Virus record (IMG/VR): IMGVR_UViG_3300035698_007967
Coordinates: 1 to 20,988 of that record
DNA length: 20,988 bases
Reading direction: 5' to 3' (one strand)
Origin: a virus
Each line of letters begins with the position of its first letter. Position 1 is the stretch's first letter. Of the stretch, positions 7,569 to 15,799 are shown piece by piece. Under the pieces are notes generated by a model. It was not told the DNA's origin. It saw nothing but the letters and a program-made list of their open reading frames with translations, and did not search any database. Both the position numbers and the translations under genes were made by a program.

Positions 7569-10500
7569 ATATTATATCATCCTCAAGCACTCTAGCCAAC
7601 TCGTTGGCTTCTATACTAATATTCACCGTAGGAACAAGGATTAAACAATCTGTAATTCCTTCAATATCCATAACTGCTGCTATTATCTTACTTAAGACAG
7701 CATCCTGTCCTACTCCTAAATTATTTATATATGTGCTAACAGCTGATTTAACATCGTTAGACACCAAGTTAAGAGTGACTCCAGCTGATGTACTAATATC
7801 CAATTGTAAACCTTCAACATAATGAACTACTGGAGCTTTTATTTCTATTTGCACCCCTGCTGCTTTTACTCCTGGATAATTAACAACATCTGTATCTTTA
7901 CCGTCTATTATCCACTGACATTTTTGCACTAAACCAGTATAATATTTATAACCATCAACTCCTTCAGAAGGAATTAATGTAAATTCAAATTGATTCCTAT
8001 CTTCTAAAAACGCACCATTAGTTGTAAAATACATACTGACATCTGTTCCGGCCCCATCTACAGATACCGTAACAATTGTACCTGCTATATCTGTAATAGT
8101 TACGTCGGCAGGTCCACTAAAACCATCATCATTTATAACTAATGGCAATCCAATACTTAAACCTTCTGTTGAACTTACAGTAAAATGGCCTAAAATATCC
8201 CCATCTGTAAGTAATGGAATTGTAAAATTATTCGCTGAACCTCCAGCACATCTTACGCTCCCTGCTGTTCCTCTTGTCTTGGTTGATATTTGAACATGCC
8301 TACCATTACTGCTTTGTTCAACATAACAATATGTTGTTAAATTTGTAAAATTACTATTATTAAATAATCCTACTACATTGGCGCAAGTAATAGGAACTAT
8401 GTCATATAAATCACCAGGTACAGGCGGAACTGGCCATGCAACTCCTACCGATATTAACCCAGTTAAAGGGTCATAATCTGTAATATTCCTAATTTGATTT
8501 CTTAAAGCAACTGTAGGGGTTGTGCTTCTAAATTTAATCCTCATGCCAATAAAAAACTCATCAATAGTATAAAGAGGCATTAATGCTGTATCTCTAAAAT
8601 CACTTGCATCTATAGCATTTGTTACCGTACCACCAACTTGCATAGTAATATCTAATGTTTTGTATGTTGCATCGTTATCTATAATTAGTAATAAATGTTG
8701 ACCTGTTCCAAAAGTAAAATCCTCTCCATTATCACTTTCTATATAACCATAATTACTTTCTTGAGCTTCTCCCAATATTCCCGATTCAATCCCCAACCCT
8801 GTAATAGCTGTAGTCATTGTACTTGCTGGATGAATATAAATCGCCCCATCATCAACTTGAGTATTACTTTGTATTCTTAAATATCTGTTTAAGTTTTTTT
8901 GTTTTCCATAAAAACTAATGCCTTCAAAATGAGGTGTAATTATCGGGTCTATTTGATCTGCGGTATAAAAACCAGCATCAGCTAATGCCGCTGTCCAAAT
9001 TTGTACTATTTCATAAGTATCTGCTACTTGGGGAATTACCGGAAACGCTGCTGTTGTAATTTGTCCTGTTGTAGCATCATAAGCTGAAATTAATCTAGCC
9101 ACTCCCTGTAAGGCTGCTGTTCCCGTTGTATTTGTAAATCTCACATATTTATTTACAAAATAATTATCTATCGTATAATCTGCTATTAAAGAAGCGTCTA
9201 CAAAATTACTAGCGTCTACAAGACCACTTACTGCACTATTTACAATATCGTCTGCTTGTAATATTAAAATCGAACCATTTACAATTTCATAAGGAGTAGG
9301 GGATAATAAAACATTCTCCGCGAATTCAGATTCTAAATATGCTCCGGTATTATCGCTCCCTACTGTTATTTCATCTTCGGCATCTAAAACAGTTTCCAAT
9401 TCAATTTGGCCATTATATTTGTTTAAAGCATAATCTCTAGCTGACCCCGATTGAATAGTTATTGGAAATTGCAATATTGCATTTGCCGTATCAAGCCCTA
9501 TACCTGGAATTTGAATTGCAGAACTCCCAGGAACAGGATTCGTTGATGTAATTCTTATGAAATTACTAGTAGAAGTTGTTACTACCGTTGCAATCGCTCC
9601 AACTATTTGAGTATTTATTGTTGCAGCTATTTGTTCAGCTGTAGTCTCTATTGTAAAATCTATGGTTTGTGGATTTACAATTACATTGTCTACTATTAAT
9701 ATTAATACAGCTAATGGCGGCAAAGCATAACCACCAGGAGGTTCTGCTATAGATGTTGCAAATCCATTTACACCATCTTTTCTCATTAAGACATCGTTTT
9801 TATAAAGCTTTAACGTATGAATATCCACACCTTGCTTAAATCCCAATGCTACATTAGCGTCCCCACCTACTACTTGGATTTCTTCGTTAACATTGACTTT
9901 TGCTTCTATAGCTACTTTAGTTCTATTCTCTGCGGTTCTTGCCTCTATGGTTGTCATATTATTATTCATAGCTTTTACAACTTCTTCAGCGGTAGCAGCT
10001 CCTGGAACTTCAAACATATCAGCTCCACCAAAAGTCATTATTTCCGGCACACCACTTACATTAACTATTAAATGATCTCCCGCTGTAATTCCAAAAGGTT
10101 CTTCATTAAGAGTTACTAATGTTGCTTTCATTACTGGTGTTTTATCTGTATCTAATTGTAAAAATTTCTCTCCACCTTCTGCAACTTCTATTAAATCTTG
10201 ATAAGCTTCTGATTCAAACCAAGGTTCTAATCCGTTACCATCATCTATATAAAGAAAGTTTAATTCGTTCAAAGTAGTGGCTTCTACAAACCTCGATGAT
10301 ACCACCTTATTGTTTTGAGTTGGAGAAACCACATCATTAGCTGCTGTTACTAAGGATACGATTGTTCCCCTACTTAAACTCTGAATATGACCTCTAATTC
10401 TTTCTCTTAATTCAGAATCCGTTTCTATATCTCTACCACTTGTAAACGAACCAGGATTCGTTACTTCTGCTGTAGCAAACGGCAAACTACTAAAGTCTCG

Positions 10501-11223
10501 TATTGCTCCTATATTAATATTCCCAACCGTGCCCGTCTCTGAACAAATAACTAAATTATTTAAAATTTCTTCTTCGCCATCTAAAATAATTGTATCTGTT
10601 TGTAACACATAGTTTATTTGGTTGCTTAAATCAGATTCTGGAGCATAAACTATTGTACCTGCGGGGATTAATCTATCTCCACCTTGAGCATAAATTACTG
10701 TCTCATCCGTTCCATGATCTTTTGTAAGCGGAGCCGCTAAGTTTAGCCTATAGTATGTTCCCATATTAGTTATAGAAGCATACGGAACTGTCTCAACATT
10801 ATTAGTACCTCTGCCTACAATAGCGTTACCACCTACCGCACTAAATCCAGTAGAGTCGGTAATGTTTACAATAACACTTCCAGCACTAGGGCCTAACAAT
10901 CCAGTATAAATTGTCGTTTGTACTTTACTAAAAGCACTATCACTAAATGAGACATACGATGAAGATGAGTTTGCGATTAATCTTACTAATCCATATTCAT
11001 ACGCTCTGTCATCTAAATCATCACCAGTTACCGTATCTAAATTAAAAGCCCTTATAATATTAAGCATTTGGATATAAGTGTTAGCGTCTTCTGTTGATAT
11101 TGCCTCCAATAAAGTAATCAACACAGACCCTGGATTAACATCAGTTAAAGGAGTGTTTGCCCCTACTGCTGCTATTAAATCACTTAATATTTCCTGAACG
11201 GATTTAAGACTAAATTCAGCCAT
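7561..11223 (-). CDS. Giant baseplate J-like (gp6-like) wedge protein with inserted repeat modules
   Basis: The product is 1220 residues, several times the usual length of the baseplate J family. The J-type ends are clear. The N-terminus has VNPGSVLITLLEAIS (29-43) and DLDDRAYEYGLVR (69-81), a TSGRDIETDSELRERIRGHI segment (261-280) and SRGTIVSLVTAANDV (284-298). The C-terminus has PGVKAAGVQIEIKAP and LGVGQDAVLSKIIAAVMDIEGITDCLI (1169-1195), typical of the family. Between them lie a small barrel (117-180), hook-IN-like modules (375-462, 504-587) and two copies of a composite repeat (about 646-811 and 840-1004). J-type proteins form the wedge ring that switches on sheath contraction. The extra modules probably decorate the baseplate periphery. 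The ribosome site AAGGAGAATATAT precedes the ATG. The family call is firm; the roles of the inserts are unknown. Confidence 0.9.
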   Translation of the reverse strand: MAEFSLKSVQEILSDLIAAVGANTPLTDVNPGSVLITLLEAISTEDANTYIQMLNIIRAFNLDTVTGDDLDDRAYEYGLVRLIANSSSSYVSFSDSAFSKVQTTIYTGLLGPSAGSVIVNITDSTGFSAVGGNAIVGRGTNNVETVPYASITNMGTYYRLNLAAPLTKDHGTDETVIYAQGGDRLIPAGTIVYAPESDLSNQINYVLQTDTIILDGEEEILNNLVICSETGTVGNINIGAIRDFSSLPFATAEVTNPGSFTSGRDIETDSELRERIRGHIQSLSRGTIVSLVTAANDVVSPTQNNKVVSSRFVEATTLNELNFLYIDDGNGLEPWFESEAYQDLIEVAEGGEKFLQLDTDKTPVMKATLVTLNEEPFGITAGDHLIVNVSGVPEIMTFGGADMFEVPGAATAEEVVKAMNNNMTTIEARTAENRTKVAIEAKVNVNEEIQVVGGDANVALGFKQGVDIHTLKLYKNDVLMRKDGVNGFATSIAEPPGGYALPPLAVLILIVDNVIVNPQTIDFTIETTAEQIAATINTQIVGAIATVVTTSTSNFIRITSTNPVPGSSAIQIPGIGLDTANAILQFPITIQSGSARDYALNKYNGQIELETVLDAEDEITVGSDNTGAYLESEFAENVLLSPTPYEIVNGSILILQADDIVNSAVSGLVDASNFVDASLIADYTIDNYFVNKYVRFTNTTGTAALQGVARLISAYDATTGQITTAAFPVIPQVADTYEIVQIWTAALADAGFYTADQIDPIITPHFEGISFYGKQKNLNRYLRIQSNTQVDDGAIYIHPASTMTTAITGLGIESGILGEAQESNYGYIESDNGEDFTFGTGQHLLLIIDNDATYKTLDITMQVGGTVTNAIDASDFRDTALMPLYTIDEFFIGMRIKFRSTTPTVALRNQIRNITDYDPLTGLISVGVAWPVPPVPGDLYDIVPITCANVVGLFNNSNFTNLTTYCYVEQSSNGRHVQISTKTRGTAGSVRCAGGSANNFTIPLLTDGDILGHFTVSSTEGLSIGLPLVINDDGFSGPADVTITDIAGTIVTVSVDGAGTDVSMYFTTNGAFLEDRNQFEFTLIPSEGVDGYKYYTGLVQKCQWIIDGKDTDVVNYPGVKAAGVQIEIKAPVVHYVEGLQLDISTSAGVTLNLVSNDVKSAVSTYINNLGVGQDAVLSKIIAAVMDIEGITDCLILVPTVNISIEANELARVLEDDIICG
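8212..8706 (-). repeat. Composite module, copy 2, in the J-like gene
   Basis: This encodes residues about 840-1004 of the J-like protein. A first half of a hook-IN-like module (LLLIIDNDATYKTLDITMQ) is interrupted by a domain of about 80 residues (DASDFRDTALMPLYTIDEFF to LYDIVPI). It then resumes with CANVVGLF through HVQISTKTRGTAGSV. It parallels copy 1, which is immediately N-terminal in the protein. Confidence 0.65.
8791..9288 (-). repeat. Composite module, copy 1, in the J-like gene
   Basis: This encodes residues about 646-811. The inserted domain (DASNFVDASLIADYTIDNYF to TYEIVQI) aligns with DASDFRDTALMPLYTIDEFF to LYDIVPI of copy 2. Both share YTID, an Arg-Phe/Ile-Lys strand, an A/D-Y-D-x-x-T-G turn and a final Y-(E/D)-I-V. 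After it, YLRIQSNTQVDDGAIYI parallels HVQISTKTRGTAGSVRC of copy 2. Confidence 0.65.
9463..9714 (-). repeat. Hook-IN-like module 2 in the J-like gene
   Basis: This encodes residues 504-587. A hydrophobic strand (LAVLILIVDNVIVN) is followed by ETTAEQIAATINTQI and then FIRITSTNPVPGSSAIQI, the same order of strand, TA-E-x-(I/V)-x-x-x-(I/M)-N helix and I-T-S strand as in module 1. It is more divergent than the copy in the gpI-like protein. Confidence 0.5.
9838..10101 (-). repeat. Hook-IN-like module 1 in the J-like gene
   Basis: This encodes residues 375-462: EPFGITAGDHLIVNV, then FEVPGAATAEEVVKAMN, then IQVVGGDANVALGF. It is the closest relative in this window of the module in the gpI-like protein (residues 119-213), sharing VPGAATA, EVV and ANVALGF in register. 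Confidence 0.7.
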
Positions 11224-11234
11224 ATATATTCTCC

Positions 11235-13064
11235 TTACTTAACATTCATTTGCAATGGCACAGGTTTATTATAACTCTTCATCATAACCTTTAAATTCAA
11301 CCTAACTGTGCTTTCTACTCTTTCTACGTCTATACTTTCTAAAGATACAAAACGCTTATCTGAAAGAACACTACTTTCTATCATCTCAACTATTTCTTCA
11401 GCGGTATAAACCATTTTTTGACCAACTTGAGCATCTACACCAATTTCAGGATGATATAATAAAGCTTCTTTTTTTAACTCTAACTTTATCTTTACTGCTT
11501 GTCCTGCGTTACCTAACCCGCCCAACAAATCTAAATCTAAAGTAGATTCGTTATATGCAATATCGTGATTGTTAGTTAATTGAAAGTCTACCCCTAAATT
11601 TCTTTCGAACAAATTTAAACTTTCTGTGATTTTACTATCCCCTTTTCTTAATACCGGCTGATTATCAGCTTTACCATAAAGAGGAATTAAAATAGTGTCG
11701 CCCGATGATTTTGTATTTTTACCAGCAATCACTGTCTCTGATAAATATGGAGGGTCTAAATTATTCAACAACACTATTTGATACCAAAGGTACGCTTGCC
11801 CACCCATCTCCCTATAAGCAATTCTTTCTAATGTATCTTCATATTGAATAGTTACTTCTTCTATAGAAGTAGGCTCTTTAAATTCTAAGACACCCCCAAA
11901 AGCTTCCATTAACGATTTATTAGAAGTGATTCTCTTGTCTTGCACTTCTTTACTATTAATCACTAATGCTTGATCTAAATCTGTGGAATAGCTACTTGTT
12001 ATGCCTGAGTTAGCCGCTGGACTAAAATCAATATTTGATGACAATATCTTATCTAAAGTAGAAACTGTTAACGATAACCCCTCTAAAGTCTTACCATCTT
12101 GTAATACAAAAACTTTCCTATCTGAAACAGGTGTCCTATTATAAGTTGTATTGTATCGAGTGTCTCCTTTGCCTATTAAATCTATAAAATTATCTCTAAC
12201 ATTTAATGCTGATACCCTTGCTTGTTCATAAAAAGATTTTGGTAAAGATGAAATAGTCGTTTTAGCATAAGCCATAGATTGAAAAACCGAAGCTATTTTA
12301 TCTATGGGATTTAATAGCGTAGACGCTATTTGATTGTTAATTCTCTTCAATGTTTCTGCGCTATTATGAATTATCTCCGAAGCCTGTTGAATCTTATCAG
12401 CCACATAATCTATATGATTTTCTACATTATCAATAACTTCTAAAGCATTATCTAAAACAGAAATTCCTGTTTTTGTATATTCGGAAGCTTCACCAACTAT
12501 AACCAATTGAATAGAATAATCATACAAGAAAGACCTATTTGCTGATCTTCTTAATGTTATTCCAGGCCCCATTGGCTCTACATACCAATGTTCATTGTCT
12601 TTTTTATTCCTAAAAATTAACCGTAAAGAATTATATTTAGGGTCTTTTTTAGCTTCTGCATAACTTCTAAAATAATTTCTTAAAAGTTGAAACTCTTCGT
12701 ATCCTGATCTTGGCTTATTAAGTGGTCGAAGCCCTGTAGTCCCTGAAATTGTAAGCTGCTTAACCACAAACCCTTGATGCTCTGCAATCACCCCTGTTTG
12801 ACAAGGAGTCACTGTTATCCCAAAATTCTCAGACTGCTGTAAATCTTGAGGATTAATTTGCAAATTAAACTTGCTAAAAGCAGAACTGCCTTCCACTTCA
12901 AATGAATACCCTAAATCGTATTTCCAATTCTTACTCTTAACATTATTAAGAGCATAAGCAATTCCTTCGGTAAGATATTGTTTCCCATCCAAAGGAGTGT
13001 TAAACAATCCTGTGGCATCGTTATAAAGGCCATACCCTTCACTTATTAAAGATGATAAACTCAT
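11235..13064 (-). CDS. Baseplate fusion: LysM/gp53-like segment plus gp25/gpW-like C-terminus
   Basis: The product is 609 residues. Residues about 50-195 form a beta-rich domain (NLQINPQDL, LTISGTTG, GYEEFQLLRNYF, LRLIFRNK, SFLYDYSIQLVIVGE) like the N-terminal part of LysM-bearing tail proteins. Residues about 200-270 look helical or coiled. Residues 402-462 (VTIQYEDTLERIAYREMGG, WYQIVLLNNLDPPYL, then GDTILIP) are LysM/gp53-like. Residues 485-600 (NLGVDFQL, DLDLLGGLGNAGQAVKIKL, ALLYHPEIG, SDKRFVSLESIDVERVESTVRLNLKVMM) fit the gp25/gpW family, including the hPExG motif and the strand pattern after SDKR. gp25 nucleates the sheath and gp53 clamps wedges; here both appear in one chain. The start overlaps the previous stop as ATGA. 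The assignment is by motif pattern; no separate gp25 gene lies elsewhere in the window. Confidence 0.72.
   Translation of the reverse strand: MSLSSLISEGYGLYNDATGLFNTPLDGKQYLTEGIAYALNNVKSKNWKYDLGYSFEVEGSSAFSKFNLQINPQDLQQSENFGITVTPCQTGVIAEHQGFVVKQLTISGTTGLRPLNKPRSGYEEFQLLRNYFRSYAEAKKDPKYNSLRLIFRNKKDNEHWYVEPMGPGITLRRSANRSFLYDYSIQLVIVGEASEYTKTGISVLDNALEVIDNVENHIDYVADKIQQASEIIHNSAETLKRINNQIASTLLNPIDKIASVFQSMAYAKTTISSLPKSFYEQARVSALNVRDNFIDLIGKGDTRYNTTYNRTPVSDRKVFVLQDGKTLEGLSLTVSTLDKILSSNIDFSPAANSGITSSYSTDLDQALVINSKEVQDKRITSNKSLMEAFGGVLEFKEPTSIEEVTIQYEDTLERIAYREMGGQAYLWYQIVLLNNLDPPYLSETVIAGKNTKSSGDTILIPLYGKADNQPVLRKGDSKITESLNLFERNLGVDFQLTNNHDIAYNESTLDLDLLGGLGNAGQAVKIKLELKKEALLYHPEIGVDAQVGQKMVYTAEEIVEMIESSVLSDKRFVSLESIDVERVESTVRLNLKVMMKSYNKPVPLQMNVK
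11265..11612 (-). other. gp25/gpW-like domain encoded at the 3' end of the fusion gene
   Basis: This encodes residues about 485-600 of the 609-residue protein. The order LGVDFQL, a DLDLLGG segment, a helix (NAGQAVKIKLELKKE), LLYHPEIG, a helix (EEIVEMIESSVLSD) and two closing strands is the layout of a gp25-type baseplate wedge protein. Such proteins are normally independent polypeptides of about 110-140 residues. Confidence 0.65.
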
Positions 13065-14602
13065 AATATCCTCAACGCTCTTGCTAGTTCTCGTGTAGTA
13101 TACGTTATCGGAACTGCAATATTTAATGTTAATATGTTACCACTTACGTTTTGTATTACAGCTAATACTTCAGCTACATCTTCTGATATTATATAAATAT
13201 TGTCCCCAAGATTAAACCCTGTAGAATCTTCTATCTCAAGTTGAATAGTTTCGTCTCCGTTACTTACGAATTTACTCGCTATCATTGCTATTTGATATTG
13301 AGCTAAACAAGCCGTATTATTATCCAAAATTGTTTGAATAGTTCCCTCACCTTGAGTAGCCCTATATGATTTCGAATACGTGCCAAAAGCTCTGCTAATT
13401 CTTACATTAATAAAGAAATATCTTTGATAATAAACACAAGTAGTGTCACCAGCTGCCGCTGCAAATGTTCCGTCACCGTTATCTACAACTCCCCCTAATG
13501 CCGTTATTATCTGACCTCCCCAAGTAGCAGTATCATTAGGGTCAACTATTGTTATCCTAACTGTTATTCTAGCATCTCTTGCGGCTGTTAGTGCTAATAT
13601 AGCTGCTAAAGGTACATCATCATATCTACCACCAACACCAACATCAGGCAATAATCCCCAAGTGGCAATTGCTATTTGAGCGTTATTACAATCTCCAATT
13701 TCAGCTGCATTATTCACTACTGGAACTACTCTAGGGTCATCATTTGCGGCTAATTGTGTGAGCTGATCTGTTAACAATCCGTCCCAAACCGTTAGAATTA
13801 AAGTAGTTAAAGAATTCGCCCCTACAGTAGTTAAGCTATTTAATATGTTTTGAAATGCTGGAACAGTTGCTACTAATGTCTGTCTCTCTGCTTGAGTAAA
13901 TCCTGCTAATACTTCCCCAACTCCACTAGCTCCAGGCAACGCTATATCAGGAGCACAAATTTCAAATACGTTTAAGCTCAAGCCTACAATTGCTGTAATT
14001 AAAAATACAGCGGATGTTCCACCACCTGCAACAACGATATATTGACCAGCAACAAACCCTACTGTTGCTGCCACTATCAAGACACCAGCTCCTGGAACAT
14101 AAGGGGCTGTTGTGTTTGTAGCAGCTCCACCAAAATTAAATCCGTTCTGTAATATATCTACAATTTGATCTATACCATTTCCAGTATTATCCGCTCCTAA
14201 TGGAGGATTATTTATAGTACCTCTTTCAAAAGGTATTACAGGATGGGTTGTATTGTTGCCATTAACTTCTGGAACTATCATAGGAATAGAATACATATTA
14301 TATGGTGGAACAGTTGGAAAAAACATATTTCCAGCCGCTTGTTGTCCACCTGATTGTATGTCTGCTTCTAAAATAGTTCCGCATTGCACACCTAATTTCA
14401 AAGCTATTTCGTTCTCATATCTATCTGTTAAATTAGAATAGTTCTCATAAAAAGCCCTATTGCCGTCATCAACTGCTAGAAATGTTGCAGCTGCATCGTT
14501 CATATTGGTAATAGCTTGACCAAAGGCAGTATTCTCTACTGGAATTTTCACTATTCTTCGAGAGATAGATTTTCTAGTTGTAACATCAAAAGTTATAGCC
14601 AT
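13061..14602 (-). CDS. Unknown baseplate-region structural protein
   Basis: The product is 513 residues. I do not recognise the whole protein. Residues 1-75 look helical (AFGQAITNMNDAAATFLAVDD, YENYSNLTDRYENEIALKLG). Residues 85-165 are rich in Pro, Asn and Gly. Residues about 168-220 look like a small barrel (PGAGVLIVAATVGFVAGQYIVV). A helical part follows (FTQAERQTLVATVPAFQNILNSL), then a mixed region with the paired-beta segment YYQRYFFINVRISRAFGTYSKSYRA. Residues 450-513 (IQLEIEDSTGFNLGDNIYI to YTTRELARALRIL) resemble the DSTGF module of the J protein (117-180). It lies between the spike and the gp53/gp25-like genes and overlaps the latter as ATGA, so a baseplate role is likely. The ribosome site is AAAGGAT. 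It has no visible transmembrane segment or signal peptide. Confidence 0.6.
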   Translation of the reverse strand: MAITFDVTTRKSISRRIVKIPVENTAFGQAITNMNDAAATFLAVDDGNRAFYENYSNLTDRYENEIALKLGVQCGTILEADIQSGGQQAAGNMFFPTVPPYNMYSIPMIVPEVNGNNTTHPVIPFERGTINNPPLGADNTGNGIDQIVDILQNGFNFGGAATNTTAPYVPGAGVLIVAATVGFVAGQYIVVAGGGTSAVFLITAIVGLSLNVFEICAPDIALPGASGVGEVLAGFTQAERQTLVATVPAFQNILNSLTTVGANSLTTLILTVWDGLLTDQLTQLAANDDPRVVPVVNNAAEIGDCNNAQIAIATWGLLPDVGVGGRYDDVPLAAILALTAARDARITVRITIVDPNDTATWGGQIITALGGVVDNGDGTFAAAAGDTTCVYYQRYFFINVRISRAFGTYSKSYRATQGEGTIQTILDNNTACLAQYQIAMIASKFVSNGDETIQLEIEDSTGFNLGDNIYIISEDVAEVLAVIQNVSGNILTLNIAVPITYTTRELARALRIL

Positions 14603-14605
14603 TGA

Positions 14606-14872
14606 TTATCCTTTTTTACTTACAAAGCCCATTTCAATGTAATTAACATTATGAGCTCCTTTTCGATATTTAGTCTTTACATTATATAATTTCGAAATAT
14701 CTTCCAAAACTAATTCTTTCGTATCACTATCTTTCTTAGCCTCTTTGCATTTTTCTAACTTAGGCATTATTGTAGCGATTATATCAAATTCTTCTTTTGT
14801 TATAGCTACCCTTTTGATTTCTTTGCCTTCTATATCTTTCACCACTATTAAAATAAATTCATCTTTTTTCAT
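14606..14872 (-). CDS. Small conserved-position hypothetical protein
   Basis: The product is 88 residues. It starts with two short strands (EFILIVVKDIEGKEIKRVAITKEEF), followed by a helix (DIIATIMPKLEKCKEAKK), a charged linker and a basic C-terminal segment (LYNVKTKYRKGAHNVNYIEMGF). There is no membrane segment. The ribosome site GGAGGG is strong and the gaps to both neighbours are two or three bases, so it is translated as part of the baseplate operon. Small proteins at this point in tail modules are sometimes assembly factors, but nothing in the sequence proves it. Confidence 0.6.
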   Translation of the reverse strand: MKKDEFILIVVKDIEGKEIKRVAITKEEFDIIATIMPKLEKCKEAKKDSDTKELVLEDISKLYNVKTKYRKGAHNVNYIEMGFVSKKG

Positions 14873-14874
14873 TA

Positions 14875-15789
14875 TTACCCTCCAATTAATACAGTAGAAC
14901 TACCCACCCCTACCCAAGCATTTATCGGCCTACCCTCTCCATCCGTTCCAAATACTTGATCATTCATTCGAGCCGCTTGCATCCCACCACCACCTAAATT
15001 AACTAACGCCCCATTTATATCACAGCTTCCACCTGCCGATAAATTGACATTCCCTGATACGGATAAATCCCAATTACCGCCACTACCAAATTCTACTCCA
15101 CCTGCTCCACCACTTAATGTAAGTTTCTTATTAGTTTTATCTATCGCAATTCCTGTGCCATCCGCATCTTGAATTGTGATATTTCCCGTTTTCCCAAAAG
15201 TTATAGTAGAACCTGCTGCTTGTTCGTCTGTTGGTTGCCCTTGATTATTTTTAGGCCCACCACCAAAACTTACCTCTAACTCACCATCTCTATTAATCCG
15301 GAAAACAACCCCGTTATACTCCCACTTAACCCTCTGGCCTTCTGCTCTTGTAGCTCCATCTGCTGATTTTGGGTGTTTTAGTGTCCCTAATATAACCGGA
15401 GCTTCATTAAGCCCATTCAATCTAGCAAGTAAAACTATTTCCCCGCCTGTTTTTGCATATGGTTTTGGCTTCCTCCCCGCTTTATCTTCATTAGTAAGCC
15501 CCTTATAAATCTTCTCCCCACTATCATATTGCCCGCCAGATAACGAAGTTGATATCGCATTAAATGCCCTCTTACCAATATCCCGACCACTTAAAATAGT
15601 GCAATTATATTGCACTTGTTTATTCTCTAAACCAAAAGTAGTATTCTTAGGATCATCAGTATAAAGAACATCATCAACCCTAGCTTTTACTATCTCATAA
15701 TTTCTATTCTTTCTTTCGTAAAAAGTCTTCTTACGAGCAACCCCGAAATTACTACTTATGATTGAACCATCTGATAAATGATGAGCCAT
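14875..15789 (-). CDS. Baseplate spike protein, gp5/gpV-like, with PAAR-like tip
   Basis: The product is 304 residues. Residues about 30-140 (NYEIVKARVDDVLYTDD to GEIVLLARLNGLNEAPVILGTLKHP) fit the OB-fold domain that seats the spike on the hub, including the conserved VILGTL ending. Residues about 150-265 consist of short repeated strands (VVFRINRDGELEVSFGG, ITFGKTGNITIQDADGTGI, LDLS/VNLSAGG-type turns), as in the triple-stranded beta-helix. The last 38 residues (QAARMNDQVFGTDGEG to GVGSSTVLIGG) resemble a PAAR-like tip, which usually comes from a separate gene in phages that have one. No lysozyme domain is inserted, unlike T4 gp5. It sits directly after the hub gene. The ribosome site is GAAGGA. 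Confidence 0.8.
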   Translation of the reverse strand: MAHHLSDGSIISSNFGVARKKTFYERKNRNYEIVKARVDDVLYTDDPKNTTFGLENKQVQYNCTILSGRDIGKRAFNAISTSLSGGQYDSGEKIYKGLTNEDKAGRKPKPYAKTGGEIVLLARLNGLNEAPVILGTLKHPKSADGATRAEGQRVKWEYNGVVFRINRDGELEVSFGGGPKNNQGQPTDEQAAGSTITFGKTGNITIQDADGTGIAIDKTNKKLTLSGGAGGVEFGSGGNWDLSVSGNVNLSAGGSCDINGALVNLGGGGMQAARMNDQVFGTDGEGRPINAWVGVGSSTVLIGG

Positions 15790-15799
15790 ATGTCCTTCT

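Noticed and set aside
2984-14215. Further TATAAATA octamers on the minus strand, for example near 2989, 7712 and 14206
   Set aside because: They lie inside genes, mostly where Ile-Asn-Asn codons fall, and none is close to a gene start; they are chance in AT-rich coding DNA.
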